Shown here: positions 1-9,476 of the stretch, piece after piece
Layout: every line of letters begins with the position of its first letter
Position numbering within the stretch: the first letter of the stretch is position 1
Source of the DNA: Sphingobacterium chuzhouense
Lineage (GTDB): Bacteria > Bacteroidota > Bacteroidia > Sphingobacteriales > Sphingobacteriaceae
Length of the DNA stretch: 64,000 nt
Direction of reading: 5' to 3'
Assembly (NCBI RefSeq): GCF_014692525.1
Contig: NZ_JACNYL010000003.1
Location: forward strand, 310,001 to 374,000
Notes under the pieces: generated by a model
What the model was told of the DNA's origin: nothing
What the model saw: the letters and a program-made list of their open reading frames with translations, nothing else
The model's database searches: none
Position numbers and translations under genes: made by a program

Positions 1-690
1 GGATGGGTATGCATTCCGGCCCTTGCCACGATGCTAGCTTGCCAATCGTCTCCTAAAAAAGATACGGAAACTGCCCATGCAACATCCTCATATCCAGACA
101 CAACACAGCCTGTCAACAATACCGACTCCATAGGCTTACAAGACAGATCCGTCAAATTTCTCTGGCGAGAAGACCAAGTCATGGAAGAATACGACGCGAC
201 TGTCAGTACCATCGTGCTGGACGAAGCCTATGTGGACCGTATCTCCGACCCGGAAAAGGCCGCACTAGGCTATGTTGCCACTTTCATCGGCAACGAATGT
301 GCTTGGGATGGCAAAGCAACCGCATCACGTAGCAACCTAAAATGCAAGATACTTACCGCACTGAATCTCGGTTATCAATGTTCCGATACTCACCTTGGCT
401 TTCTGCGCAAGTGGTTTCGTGACGACAGTGCCGTCCTGAAAAAACTGGAAAGCTGTCCTACCATCCCGGATGGTGCTACTTCTCAAGAAACTTTTGACCG
501 GATTGATGTAACCGTTGCTGATGGCAAAATTGCCATCGCTTATGAGGTTACAGGCATCAATACACGGGAAGGTAAACAGTGGACGTGGAAGGCAACAGAT
601 CTCTTTATATATCAGAACAATGGTCTAAAGCTGGTCAAGGCCGAAAAGTCGGATCCTGTCATTACCGATTTTGAATGGGATGTTCCGTAA
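1..690 (+). CDS. Lipoprotein of unknown function, 5' end outside window
   Basis: The frame is open from base 1, and the residues before the first ATG (position 31) read as the end of a lipoprotein signal peptide: hydrophobic IPALATMLA followed by Cys, so MLAC is the lipobox. The true start therefore lies upstream of the window and the ATG at 31 is internal to the signal. The mature part has no domain I recognise. It is rich in Asp/Lys/Thr and contains several Trp, suggesting a soluble periplasmic or surface-facing domain. Function unknown. Confidence 0.7.
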   Translation, partial: GWVCIPALATMLACQSSPKKDTETAHATSSYPDTTQPVNNTDSIGLQDRSVKFLWREDQVMEEYDATVSTIVLDEAYVDRISDPEKAALGYVATFIGNECAWDGKATASRSNLKCKILTALNLGYQCSDTHLGFLRKWFRDDSAVLKKLESCPTIPDGATSQETFDRIDVTVADGKIAIAYEVTGINTREGKQWTWKATDLFIYQNNGLKLVKAEKSDPVITDFEWDVP

Positions 691-881
691 AAAGTTATCA
701 GCTATTTAGTGGTCAGACATTAATCCATCCGCGATAGCATCCCATAATGCAATACGCTTGCGCAATGCATTCTTTGCGAATTAGTTGGGCGAGATTTGGC
801 GTAACAAAACTTTTTAAGTAGGTTTAGCTATTGCTTAATGTCCTAAAATAGCGAGACGATAAGTAACGGAAACGAAACAAG

Positions 882-1745
882 ATGCGCACGATATCGAATA
901 AAAAAGATATCCCCATAAGAACATTGCCTAAAGAATACGGCAATGGCATAGCTGTGTCAAAAGTATCTGCCGCATCTTTTTTGGCAGATGACGAAACGAT
1001 GCATGCGCATCGGCACGATTACCACTTTTTTGTATTGCAGGAAAAAGGCATCACGCACACCGAAATTGATTTTGAGCAATATATAATCAGTACCCCAACG
1101 ATTCTTTATCAATCACCCAATCAGGTGCACCGTGCTTTGAAAGTCGAAAATATCGAAATGTATATACTCATCATCAGCAATGAAAATATCCATCCAGATT
1201 ATCTCAAACTTTTACAAAATATCGCTCCGTTAAAACCGTTGTCCATTCGGCATAAAGAACTCACCATTGTTCGCCAAGCATTTCGTCTGTGTACGAATCT
1301 GTACGAAAGAAAATCCGATAAACTTTATCTTTCTTCCCTGCAAGATAGCTGCAATGCCTTGGCAGGGCTGATCATTTCGTTGTACCTAAGGCAAGTAAGA
1401 CCTTCCGAATCGCTTTCGCGGTTTGAGCGGATTACCAATGAATTTTTTCGCTTATTGGAACGCGATTTCCTGACAGAGAAACGCCCTTCATATTATGCGG
1501 AGGCCTTACATATTTCTGTTTCCTACCTCAATGAATGTGTGAAAGATGTAACCGGTCAGTCGGTATCCCACCACATTCAGCAACGTGTAATTTTGGAAGC
1601 AAAGCGTTTGCTTTATCATTCCGATAAAGCAGTTAAGGAAATTGCTGCTATATTAGGTTACGATGATTATCCTTACTTTTCCCGACTATTCACTAAAACA
1701 ACTGGAATGACCGCCGTAACCTTCCGCAACAAAAACCGCGAATAG
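882..1745 (+). CDS. AraC-family transcriptional regulator
   Basis: 287 residues. The N-terminal half has a cupin-like AraC sensor character, with the histidine-rich HAHRHDYHFF segment near residue 42. The C-terminal ~100 residues carry two helix-turn-helix motifs; the second contains the family hallmark VKEIAAILGYDDYPYFSRLF followed by a TG-x-T segment. Such proteins activate or repress nearby operons on ligand binding. It lies 76 bp upstream of a same-strand siderophore-interacting reductase, which is the likeliest target. The family call is firm; the ligand and regulon are inference. Confidence 0.92.
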   Translation: MRTISNKKDIPIRTLPKEYGNGIAVSKVSAASFLADDETMHAHRHDYHFFVLQEKGITHTEIDFEQYIISTPTILYQSPNQVHRALKVENIEMYILIISNENIHPDYLKLLQNIAPLKPLSIRHKELTIVRQAFRLCTNLYERKSDKLYLSSLQDSCNALAGLIISLYLRQVRPSESLSRFERITNEFFRLLERDFLTEKRPSYYAEALHISVSYLNECVKDVTGQSVSHHIQQRVILEAKRLLYHSDKAVKEIAAILGYDDYPYFSRLFTKTTGMTAVTFRNKNRE

Positions 1746-1821
1746 TCCAATAATTACACTTTTCCGTCCTTTTCCATTTTGTATAAACTTTCGTCCTTTG
1801 TTACCAATAAAATGAAAGATT

Positions 1822-2541
1822 ATGCCAAGTGCTCCAAAATGGGTTTTTGATACCCTAAATTTATTTATTTCTAAAATCCCTTCCGTAACGATAAGTGAAA
1901 CAGCGTATCTATCGCCATCAGTAAAGCAACTTCGATTGGAAGGCGATTTTAAAAACCTGCATTTCCCGGTTGGTGCTTTCTTCGACATTAGAGTAAGCGA
2001 TACCGACGCACGACGATATACCGTTGCACAGATAAACGAGGAAAAAGACAAGTTAACGCTTATCGCCCACCTGCATGGGAAAGGCGTTGGGAGCGATTAT
2101 ATGCATCGGTTAAAAGTCGGTGAAACCATACAGCTCAACTATCCCCGGACCGAACAAAAATATTATGATGAAGCAGCAAAAAGGATTGTACTTTTTGGTG
2201 ACGAGACTTCCTTAGCGTTGGCAAGTTCCTTTCTTCCGATCGTGAGAGAAAAAAATTTGTCTATCCGGTTTATATTCGAACTCGACGAGGAAAATAAACA
2301 CATACCTGCTGTATTAGGCTTAGAAAACAGCATCGTCTATTCCAAGAACAACTTATTTCAAGACACGACGTGGATACAGGAGCATCTTCAAATTCTCGAT
2401 CACGAGAACTGGCAGGATGCCTATTACGTTTTGACCGGAAATGTAAAATCGGTGCAGGCTTTTCGGAAAGTCATCAAAAGTAAAACAAACGGCAAGATCA
2501 AACATCATGGTTATTGGTTGGAAGGAAGAAAAGGATTATAA
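1822..2541 (+). CDS. Siderophore-interacting FAD-binding reductase
   Basis: 239 residues, usual length for the SIP/ViuB family, which reduces ferric siderophores in the cytoplasm to release iron. The flavin-binding signature RRYTV is at residues 64-68, followed by a beta-barrel (LTLIAHLHGKGVGSDYM). A C-terminal Rossmann-like half starts at VLFGDETSLA, which is the family GDETxxP/A motif. Downstream of the AraC regulator and possibly co-transcribed. Substrate identity cannot be read from sequence. Confidence 0.85.
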   Translation: MPSAPKWVFDTLNLFISKIPSVTISETAYLSPSVKQLRLEGDFKNLHFPVGAFFDIRVSDTDARRYTVAQINEEKDKLTLIAHLHGKGVGSDYMHRLKVGETIQLNYPRTEQKYYDEAAKRIVLFGDETSLALASSFLPIVREKNLSIRFIFELDEENKHIPAVLGLENSIVYSKNNLFQDTTWIQEHLQILDHENWQDAYYVLTGNVKSVQAFRKVIKSKTNGKIKHHGYWLEGRKGL

Positions 2542-2638
2542 ATAATTGCTATACGTTATAAAATCCCTGTATTCGTGGATTGACCGATGTGCCGAAATAA
2601 CCGAAATTGGTACTTTATTTAGATCAAGAGGTAAATCG

Positions 2639-3601
2639 ATGAAAACAAATACTGTATATCTATTCCTATTGGTATTCCTAGTATTCGGATGTTCAAAAGA
2701 TTCAGATACGGACGGACCAAATGGTAACGGGATGCTTTCGGGAAAGCTCTTCTTCCAAAACTATGACGGACATACGTCGATAGCGCTTCCCTCCATGACG
2801 GAAGTAATATGGAAGACAGGTCGAAGCTGGTATGACTGGGACATATCGCTGGACGGCGAAAACATTCTGGAAATGCGGGATGGCCGAAGTGATGGCATGC
2901 CGGACCAAGTCAAATTTACCTACCGACGTTTTGCTGAAGAGCAAGCTATTAACGAGTTCTACTACAGGCCAATAAACGGTGGTACAGTGTACATTTCGGG
3001 AACGCTATCTCCCGATAAAAGCCTATTTTGCATTGATCCAACATTTGATGAAGGCTTTGTAGTCTTATCACCTCAAGAAGGCAAAATCATTGCCCACATC
3101 GAAAGAATAAACAATGAGCAAGTAGATCGCAACTCCAGTTTTTGCTGGCTACCCGATAATTCGCTGGTGATCACCTGGAAAAACGCACTTGTACGATTCC
3201 CGCATCCTTATACCAAAGGTGAAATCATCAAGGAATTTCCTAATGAGAATTTTGGACAGATTACGGCAGATCGGCAAGGAACAAAGTTGGCTATGATTTA
3301 CCAAAAGCGGGTCTGGATACTAAATCTCACAACCGATGAGTTTTACCAAGCGACGGAAAGTCAAGAAAGAGAAGCTAGTCCAGCGTTCTCGCCCGATGGC
3401 CACTTTATCGTGTTCGGAGCTGGACAAACCACAATAGGTGTACCGGGAAGTGTGCCGAGCTATCAAAGTTACATGAAGATCGTTCCTGTCGATGGAAAAA
3501 CCTATCAAGTGGATACGGATGGTCATGGGGTCATTCCGGTCATTGCTGCAGGAGAAATCTCGCCTGAAGCATTGAAAGGCCCTGTTGTGTGGACAGAATA
3601 A
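2639..3601 (+). CDS. Lipoprotein with TolB/PD40-like beta-propeller
   Basis: The start is placed at ATG 2639 because it begins a clean lipoprotein signal (MKTNTVYLF...VFGC); an upstream TTG would give a meaningless N-terminal extension. The mature protein has repeated propeller-type blades, for example SPDKSLFCIDP, DRQGTKLAMIY and SPDGHFIVFGA, typical of PD40/WD40-like repeats. Probably membrane-anchored in the periplasm. Binding partner unknown. It follows the siderophore reductase by about 100 bp but no functional link is evident. Confidence 0.75.
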   Translation: MKTNTVYLFLLVFLVFGCSKDSDTDGPNGNGMLSGKLFFQNYDGHTSIALPSMTEVIWKTGRSWYDWDISLDGENILEMRDGRSDGMPDQVKFTYRRFAEEQAINEFYYRPINGGTVYISGTLSPDKSLFCIDPTFDEGFVVLSPQEGKIIAHIERINNEQVDRNSSFCWLPDNSLVITWKNALVRFPHPYTKGEIIKEFPNENFGQITADRQGTKLAMIYQKRVWILNLTTDEFYQATESQEREASPAFSPDGHFIVFGAGQTTIGVPGSVPSYQSYMKIVPVDGKTYQVDTDGHGVIPVIAAGEISPEALKGPVVWTE

Positions 3602-3673
3602 AGACACCTTTTATAAAATTATTTACTTTGGGCGTAACGATCGGTAACGAATGTGCCTAGGATGGTCTTGCTT

Positions 3674-4924
3674 CTAGAACACTTCTCCTAGTCCAAGCCT
3701 AAAACCCCGATACCCTTTACTTACCCCATAGTCTATGGCTATATTCGTCCCGGACTTTTTGTTGAATTTGATCCTTGCTCCGGCGCCCGTACCTACATTC
3801 CAGTTTCCGAAAAGGTGTGTATTAGGTCCGCTAATACTCGTTACATTAGCAAACAGGACGAATCCGAAAAGCCCATTACGCGTAATATCCCGACGGTATT
3901 CCGACTCCAGATAGAATAAGGACTTACCTCTGTATCTACTCAGGGGAAGTCCCCTTCCCGAGCTATTGTACGGATCCCAGTTTAACGTCGGAAGGTCCAG
4001 ATAAGGTACTTTAGTATTGAAGACCGTCCAGAAGAAATTGCGGACAGCAATCATGTTCTGCTGATTTGGATTATCCGTAAGCCTATGGTATCTTCTCACC
4101 TCGAGATATAAAGATTGCCAGTTCTCCGTACTTCCCATAAACGTTGGATTTACACGAAATTGCAAATTCGCAAAATTTCCATCCCACGTATTGATGGAGT
4201 TCGCTCTAGTATCAAAAATAAGATTTAAGCTTAATCCGGAAGAAATACTGGATCCGTTTTGTGCCGTCCCATATGGGTATCCCGTAAAATCAGCTATCGA
4301 AATCTCACTTTTACTCCGAATATCGGTACGATAATCCAGATCGTATCCCAGCCCCATAAAAAAACCACCGTCAATACGTTTAAGGACATGCTGATAAAAC
4401 CTGACATATGTATAATCCAGATTGATTTTGTCGTTATGGCCATATTGCTTACCCAGCCCCCATATTTCATGGGGGAATTTCAATAACCGTATATCGCCAT
4501 CGATAACCCATTTGTTTTCCTTAAGCCATATGTAGGATCGGATAGGTAAACCAAACCGCTGCTTAAAATTAGTGTAGGGCGTAAAGTTTACGCGTGACAT
4601 ATGGGTGTCTTCCCGATCACCGAGATAGAAGCCCGCCGTCGTCGAGGTAATCAGCGCATAACCGCCACCGGGCACACTCGTGGAAAAAGGTAAAAACGAA
4701 AAATAAACCTTTTTTCCTATACTGTCTTGCCCTTGAGGAGGCGCAATACCAAATACCTGACGACCGATATCGATCAGATCCCGCTGTTCACTAGTGTCCG
4801 AACGGACAGGCGTAATCTCAATCTCATTAACAGGCCGTTGTGCATTCACACGCAAAACAACCGTCAAACTAGCCATTAACAACAGCCAGTTATATTTCCT
4901 CAGCAACAGCATCTCACAATTCAA
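3674..4924 (-). CDS. BamA/D15-like outer-membrane surface-antigen protein
   Basis: About 416 residues with an N-terminal signal peptide ending near VNAQ. Alternating hydrophobic strands, aromatic girdles and a terminal Phe (GFRLGLGEVF) are characteristic of a C-terminal 16-strand Omp85/D15 barrel without POTRA domains. Such short single-barrel proteins are common in Bacteroidota, and their cargo is unknown. ATG 4912 (fifth codon) is an equally good start. Convergent with the propeller lipoprotein gene. Confidence 0.72.
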   Translation of the reverse strand: MNCEMLLLRKYNWLLLMASLTVVLRVNAQRPVNEIEITPVRSDTSEQRDLIDIGRQVFGIAPPQGQDSIGKKVYFSFLPFSTSVPGGGYALITSTTAGFYLGDREDTHMSRVNFTPYTNFKQRFGLPIRSYIWLKENKWVIDGDIRLLKFPHEIWGLGKQYGHNDKINLDYTYVRFYQHVLKRIDGGFFMGLGYDLDYRTDIRSKSEISIADFTGYPYGTAQNGSSISSGLSLNLIFDTRANSINTWDGNFANLQFRVNPTFMGSTENWQSLYLEVRRYHRLTDNPNQQNMIAVRNFFWTVFNTKVPYLDLPTLNWDPYNSSGRGLPLSRYRGKSLFYLESEYRRDITRNGLFGFVLFANVTSISGPNTHLFGNWNVGTGAGARIKFNKKSGTNIAIDYGVSKGYRGFRLGLGEVF

Positions 4925-4945
4925 TAGCGCAGATAGCTTTTATTT

Positions 4946-5662
4946 TTAAGGGTTCGTACTAAAAATGGATCCGTTCGCGATCAGCGCCCGTCGATTCATT
5001 TTAAGAATATCCACGACCCATTCTGCGAAATCTTCCGGCTGCAACACTTTATCCGGGTTACCGTCCGTTAAACCACCTTGGATACTCATATCCGTGGCAA
5101 TCGTGCTCGGCGTTAGGGTCACTACCCGGATATCATCTTTTCGCCATTCCGCCATCATCGACTGTGATAGTGAAATTACCGCGGCTTTGGAAGCCGCATA
5201 GGCTGCCATACCCGCTCCGCCCTTTAAACCTGCCGTGGAAGCGACATTGATCACATCTCCTTGCCCCTCTTCTTTTAGATATGGATATACCGCTCTTGCC
5301 ACGAGATACACACCAAAAAAGTTAATATCAAATACCTTTTGGAAATCTTCCGGTGCCATCTCCATCACTTTGCCAAACTGGCCCACCCCAGCGTTGTTTA
5401 CTACAATCTGCACACCGCCAAGCGCCTCCACCAACTCTTGTATCCCTTTTTCCACCTGCGCATTATCTGCTACATTAAATACGGCGTAGTGTGCTTGCAC
5501 GCCATATCCGCGAAGCTCCTCTACGGTAGACTGGAGGTTCTGCTCATTTTGCCCTGTGATACCCACCTGAACACCTTCTGCCGCAAGTGCCAACGCGACT
5601 GCCTTTCCTAAACCACGGCCTCCGCCTGTAATGATTGCTTTTCTACCTTTTAATTCTATCAT
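4946..5662 (-). CDS. Short-chain dehydrogenase/reductase (3-ketoacyl-reductase type)
   Basis: 238 residues from ATG 5662, chosen because the classical SDR fold starts here (MIELKGRKAIITGGG); the upstream ATG at 5743 adds a non-homologous tail. Cofactor motif TGGGRGLG near residue 13, NNAG near residue 88, and catalytic Ser...YAASK. Catalyses NAD(P)H-dependent reduction of a keto group or the reverse oxidation. This subgroup is often annotated as a 3-ketoacyl-ACP reductase, but the substrate is not defined. Just upstream of the barrel gene on the same strand. Confidence 0.88.
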   Translation of the reverse strand: MIELKGRKAIITGGGRGLGKAVALALAAEGVQVGITGQNEQNLQSTVEELRGYGVQAHYAVFNVADNAQVEKGIQELVEALGGVQIVVNNAGVGQFGKVMEMAPEDFQKVFDINFFGVYLVARAVYPYLKEEGQGDVINVASTAGLKGGAGMAAYAASKAAVISLSQSMMAEWRKDDIRVVTLTPSTIATDMSIQGGLTDGNPDKVLQPEDFAEWVVDILKMNRRALIANGSIFSTNP

Positions 5663-5742
5663 TTTGATGCTGTTGTAATCTACCCAAAAATAATAAGAAT
5701 AGTTCTGAAAAACGACATCATAGCAAAAACCTATATCGGACA

Positions 5743-5859
5743 TGCATTGATATTCAAACAGGAGACTATTGGTTGGATATTATAGATAAAAGCACAGGAC
5801 TGGACAACGCCACATTGAAGGTGCTATTGAAGAAAGTCTTATCTGGTGAACGCCATTAG
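5743..5859 (+). other. Start-less coding-like fragment
   Basis: A plus-strand frame of 38 codons with no start codon reads like genuine protein (GDYWLDIIDKSTGLDN, then VLLKKVLSGERH before TAG). It sits between two minus-strand genes and overlaps the end of the downstream one by 4 bp. Most likely the 3' stub of a lost gene, but chance coding cannot be excluded at this length. Confidence 0.25.
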
Positions 5860-6713
5860 ATTTCAGCGGAACCTAGATCGAAATCGTAACGATAAATCGG
5901 ACACCTGTTATTGCTTTCATCGTCCGGATCCTCGCATAAAATAAACGTGATCGTATCCGCAGATTGGCCATACACAGCGAGCCCTTCCAACTTTTTGGTA
6001 CTTGAGAGCTGGTGGGTTTGCCCTAATGTCCAGTCGCTGAGATTTATATAACTGATATAGGAACCTTTATTTTCCCCATCGTGATAAGTACTGGCGCTGT
6101 CTTCTGCCGTTGCAATAAAAAATAAGCGGCCATCCACTATTACGCCGTCAGAAAACCCCGTCGTATAGTTTTGGATATCAGACAGCTCAATATGGTTGGC
6201 GCTCAACGTTTCGGGGCGGAGAATAAAATCCGAATCGCCCGCTACCGTGAAGATGACGTTCTGTTTTTTTTCACCATTGCCACGGTTTAAAAAGTACCAG
6301 GTTCCGTTATCGTAAGTAAGTCCTTCTATGTTGAAGTTCTGCTTGTCAACCTTGCCTATCTCCTGCATGCGTTGATATATCGAATCTAAGGAGACTCGGC
6401 GTACATGGCTATTCCGCTTATCGTAAATAAAAGCCTCTTGCCGTTGGGGCTTTGATCCGGAGCCCACGATTACCAGTGCATCACCCACATCACACAACGC
6501 CTCGAAATCTTTTTTATCCTTTTTGGCAACCATCTCCGTTTGCTGCAAACTATCCAAAAGCACCTTATCCATCCGTTCTTCCTGTACATGATAGTGGTAC
6601 AGGTAAGGGCTGTTGTCTGATACAATATACAGTTGATCCTGATGGTATTGCAAGCCCGATGCGGCATTGATACCTGTCAGATTAAAAAGCAATAGCAAAG
6701 AATAAATTGTATC
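5856..6713 (-). CDS. Beta-propeller protein, DUF6929-like
   Basis: 285 residues from ATG 6713; a TTG at 6734 lies close behind a GGGAGAGG stretch and is an alternative start. The sequence has propeller-like repeats (GASGLQYHQDQLYIVSD-type first blade, EGLTYDNGTWYFLNRG, KKLEGLAVYG). It resembles the Bacteroidota family called DUF6929, whose members are uncharacterised. The N-terminus is hydrophobic but not a convincing cleavable signal, so location is uncertain. No catalytic motif recognised. Confidence 0.55.
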   Translation of the reverse strand, partial: DTIYSLLLLFNLTGINAASGLQYHQDQLYIVSDNSPYLYHYHVQEERMDKVLLDSLQQTEMVAKKDKKDFEALCDVGDALVIVGSGSKPQRQEAFIYDKRNSHVRRVSLDSIYQRMQEIGKVDKQNFNIEGLTYDNGTWYFLNRGNGEKKQNVIFTVAGDSDFILRPETLSANHIELSDIQNYTTGFSDGVIVDGRLFFIATAEDSASTYHDGENKGSYISYINLSDWTLGQTHQLSSTKKLEGLAVYGQSADTITFILCEDPDDESNNRCPIYRYDFDLGSAEI

Positions 6714-6765
6714 CATTATCTGTTGTACTAACAAAAACCTCTCCCTTTTCTAGACATCCGATCCG

Positions 6766-7495
6766 TTAATACAGAAAACCAAATAACCATAGCGGTATCT
6801 TACGACCACTACCTACCTCTATATCGTCAGCAGCAACGTAGGCATTGTCCAATCCTGCCACCTGGCTAAAGTCCTTCTTTGCTCCGCCGACTTCGATCGT
6901 ATATGTCCCATCGATCACGAAGTCCCCTTTTTTCGCCAAGTCGACGCGGTAACCGGCACTTCGAAGCTGGTTGACGAAAAAGCTTTCGCGAATACTGCCT
7001 ACATTCTTTGGCTGCGTGGATATAGCATGGAACAGGTTCGGATTGTCCAGCAACAGTTTCCCTGGTTTCTCCATTGGTCCTAGTCCCTTTCCTTCCAAGT
7101 AAACCAGTTGAATCAGTTTCGCCTTTTCCAGGTAATGTAAATATTGGATAAGCGTAGCACGGCCCATTCCGATGGTCTTTGCGAGTTCGGAAACGTTAGG
7201 CTTAAAGGGCACTTGCGTGGATAAGCTAGCGAGCAGCTGATTGATTTTCCTGATCTGCTGTTTATCAATATCTTCTATAAAAGCGAGATCATAAGCGATG
7301 GTGAGGTTCACCACATTGGCAAGTTGGTTTGGATAACCCGCCACGTCTTCCTTATAAAATGGATAATAACCGTAAGCGATATATTGTTCAAACAATCTAA
7401 TAGGTTTCAGGCTATTCAATGCGCTTGCCTGGGCGCTGAAAACCCATTTCTACTTGGCTCAGCAATATCGCAGACTTTTCTCTAAGAACATCCAT
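6766..7495 (-). pseudogene. DUF4143-type AAA ATPase, internally deleted
   Basis: An ATG at 7495 starts a 27-codon reading frame (MDVLREKSAILLSQVEMGFQ) that looks like the N-terminus of ATPases with a C-terminal DUF4143 nuclease-like domain. It stops, and a different frame then carries the C-terminal ~215 residues: winged helix with KTIGMGRATLIQYLHYLEKA, then DUF4143 with IRESFFVNQLRSAGY. The entire central part, including Walker A and B, is missing. One internal deletion plus frameshift explains this. Not expected to function as an ATPase. Confidence 0.75.
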
Positions 7496-7590
7496 GTCTA
7501 AAATTGTTTTGAACAAATAACAAAAATCACAAAAATTGTATTTTCAAAAATACAAAAAACTTACCAAATACCCTAATATGATATACTTAT

Positions 7591-7764
7591 TTACTCTCCA
7601 CTAACCCGTTTTATATATTGCAACATCCCTGTTTCTGTATCCAGCTGCATCATGTGTACCGTGCTTGCTGTAAACGTGTTGACGACCCGGGATGCGCTCC
7701 CGTCAACTTCCAATATGACATCTACATCCAAAAAGTACTGACCGCAAATTATGACATTAGCCAT
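7591..7764 (-). CDS. Small hypothetical protein, 57 aa
   Basis: Reading the minus strand from ATG 7764 to TAA 7591 gives a compositionally normal 57-residue protein (MANVIICGQYFLDVDVILEV at the start; QLDTETGMLQYIKRVSGE at the end). It occupies the interval between the ATPase relic and the divergent fic gene. No domain recognised. It could be a real small gene or a remnant of a larger one. Confidence 0.4.
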   Translation of the reverse strand: MANVIICGQYFLDVDVILEVDGSASRVVNTFTASTVHMMQLDTETGMLQYIKRVSGE

Positions 7765-7802
7765 CCATAATAGAAAATCACAAAAACTTTGATTTTATAA
7801 TC

Positions 7803-7904
7803 GTTTTTCATTTTATATAATTATTTTTCATAACTTTAGCTTAATTAAAATTCATAAGTAAGTATGAAAAATAATTGTTTTTCACAAAATATAACCGTTT
7901 TTCA
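7803..7904 (+). promoter_or_regulatory. Four phased copies of octamer TTTTTCA around the fic start
   Basis: The octamer RTTTTTCA occurs at 7803-7810, 7823-7830, 7877-7884 and 7897-7904. Each pair is spaced exactly 20 bp. The fic ATG (7864) lies between the pairs, and the second pair is inside the coding region. An AAAATCA...TGATTTT inverted repeat lies just upstream near 7775-7797. This could be an operator for autoregulation; AT-rich composition makes coincidence possible. Confidence 0.3.
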
Positions 7905-9417
7905 TGGACGATCTGCTCCCGAAGCGGGGTATCTTGCTGGATATGCGGCTCTACTTAGTGCCTTTGATCTACAATTACCGCTACCGGATGTCCTGAGCAT
8001 CATAAGCCATAAGCACAAGCATTATACAACGCCGCAGTGGCGTATCTTCACACCACGTTACCAGCCGGAAGATACACTCATGGGGCACTTGACTTTTGCC
8101 CTTAAATATGAAGGCATCGACCTAGGACTTTTAAAGAAGCTCTTTGAAAGAGTTCCTAGGCATGAGCTTACCGAACTTATTGCAATGGAACGTACGGGGC
8201 AATACAGCAGAAAGATATGGTTCCTTTATGAATGGCTGATGGACAGGCAGCTAAATTTGCCCGATCTGACTACGGGTAACTACGTCGAAGTGGTCGATAC
8301 CAGTATCCAATATGGAGTTGTCCGAACAATGGAAAACTCGAAAAGACACCGGGTGCGTAACAACCTGCCCGGAACTAAGGACTTTTGTCCGATGATTCGA
8401 AGAACAGCTGTACTTGACGAGTTTATCCATGCGGATTTACCTGAACGTATCCAGACGATTATGGGGCGGATTCATCCGGATATCATGGCCAGAACAGCCG
8501 CCTTTCTGTTGTTGAAAGATTCGAAGGCATCCTATGCCATAGAAGGAGAAAAGCCACCGCAGAACAGAGCACAGCGTTGGGGAAGGGCGATTGGACAGGC
8601 CGGACAAAAACCGATAAGCACCGATGAGCTGATCCGCCTGCAACAGGTTGTAATCGACAATCCGCGCTTTACCAAAATGGGTTATCGTGAGCAGGAAGGG
8701 TTTGTTGGCGAACACGACCGTCTTTACGGAACACCTATTCCCGATCATATTTCTGCGAAATGGAAAGATGTGCAGCAACTGGTGAACGGATTGATCTTAA
8801 CAGGAGACAAACTAGAACAGGAAGCGGAATTTGATGCAGTTTTGGCCGCTGCTATGATCGCGTTTGGGTTTGTATTTATCCACCCCTTTGTGGATGGCAA
8901 CGGAAGAATACACCGTTACCTAATGCACCATGTACTGCTACGAAAGGAGTATGTTCCAAAAGGTATGATATTTCCGGTGTCATCCATTATACTGGAACGT
9001 TTGGATGAATACCGCCGAACGCTAGAAGCGTTTTCCATACCAAGGCTGGATTTTGTAGAGTGGCGTCCAGACGGCAAGAACAATGTGCAGATTCTCAATG
9101 AAACAATTGACCTGTACCGGTATTTTGATGCTACTAAACAAGCAGAGTTTCTATACAGCTGTGTAATGCAAACCATTGAGCAAACCATCCCCGAAGAGGT
9201 TGAATATCTGGAAAAATATGATCAGATGAAAGACTATTTAGACAACGTGTTTGAAATGCCCGATAAAATGGTGGCCTTGGCGGTGCGTTTCTTAGAACAG
9301 GGAAACGGAAAATTTTCCGAACGGGCGAAGAACAAAGAATTTCAAGAATTAAGCGCTGATGAAGCTACACAGATAGAACATAAGTATCAGGATATTTTTG
9401 GGATTAAATCCAGTTAA
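7864..9417 (+). CDS. fic: Fic-family AMP transferase, class II
   Basis: 517 residues. The catalytic Fic motif HPFVDGNGRIHR at residues 340-351 matches HPFx(D/E)GNGRxxR exactly, with the active His and anion-holding GNGR intact. The N-terminal inhibitory helix signature (S/T)xxxE(G/N) is present as SYAIEG at 223-228, marking a class II, self-inhibited enzyme. Fic proteins transfer AMP (or other NMP) from ATP to hydroxyl side chains of target proteins; the target is unknown. The long N- and C-terminal regions resemble other ~500-residue Fic proteins of this phylum. Confidence 0.93.
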   Translation: MKNNCFSQNITVFHGRSAPEAGYLAGYAALLSAFDLQLPLPDVLSIISHKHKHYTTPQWRIFTPRYQPEDTLMGHLTFALKYEGIDLGLLKKLFERVPRHELTELIAMERTGQYSRKIWFLYEWLMDRQLNLPDLTTGNYVEVVDTSIQYGVVRTMENSKRHRVRNNLPGTKDFCPMIRRTAVLDEFIHADLPERIQTIMGRIHPDIMARTAAFLLLKDSKASYAIEGEKPPQNRAQRWGRAIGQAGQKPISTDELIRLQQVVIDNPRFTKMGYREQEGFVGEHDRLYGTPIPDHISAKWKDVQQLVNGLILTGDKLEQEAEFDAVLAAAMIAFGFVFIHPFVDGNGRIHRYLMHHVLLRKEYVPKGMIFPVSSIILERLDEYRRTLEAFSIPRLDFVEWRPDGKNNVQILNETIDLYRYFDATKQAEFLYSCVMQTIEQTIPEEVEYLEKYDQMKDYLDNVFEMPDKMVALAVRFLEQGNGKFSERAKNKEFQELSADEATQIEHKYQDIFGIKSS

Positions 9418-9476
9418 GGAATAAACAAGAGCACCCGTAGCGTGCGTTTCGGTGATCAAGGTCGTGATGCGTCTGA

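Noticed and set aside
31..690. ATG at 31 as the true start of the first gene
   Set aside because: Hydrophobic residues in the same frame before it and the lipobox MLAC right after it show that it is inside the signal peptide.
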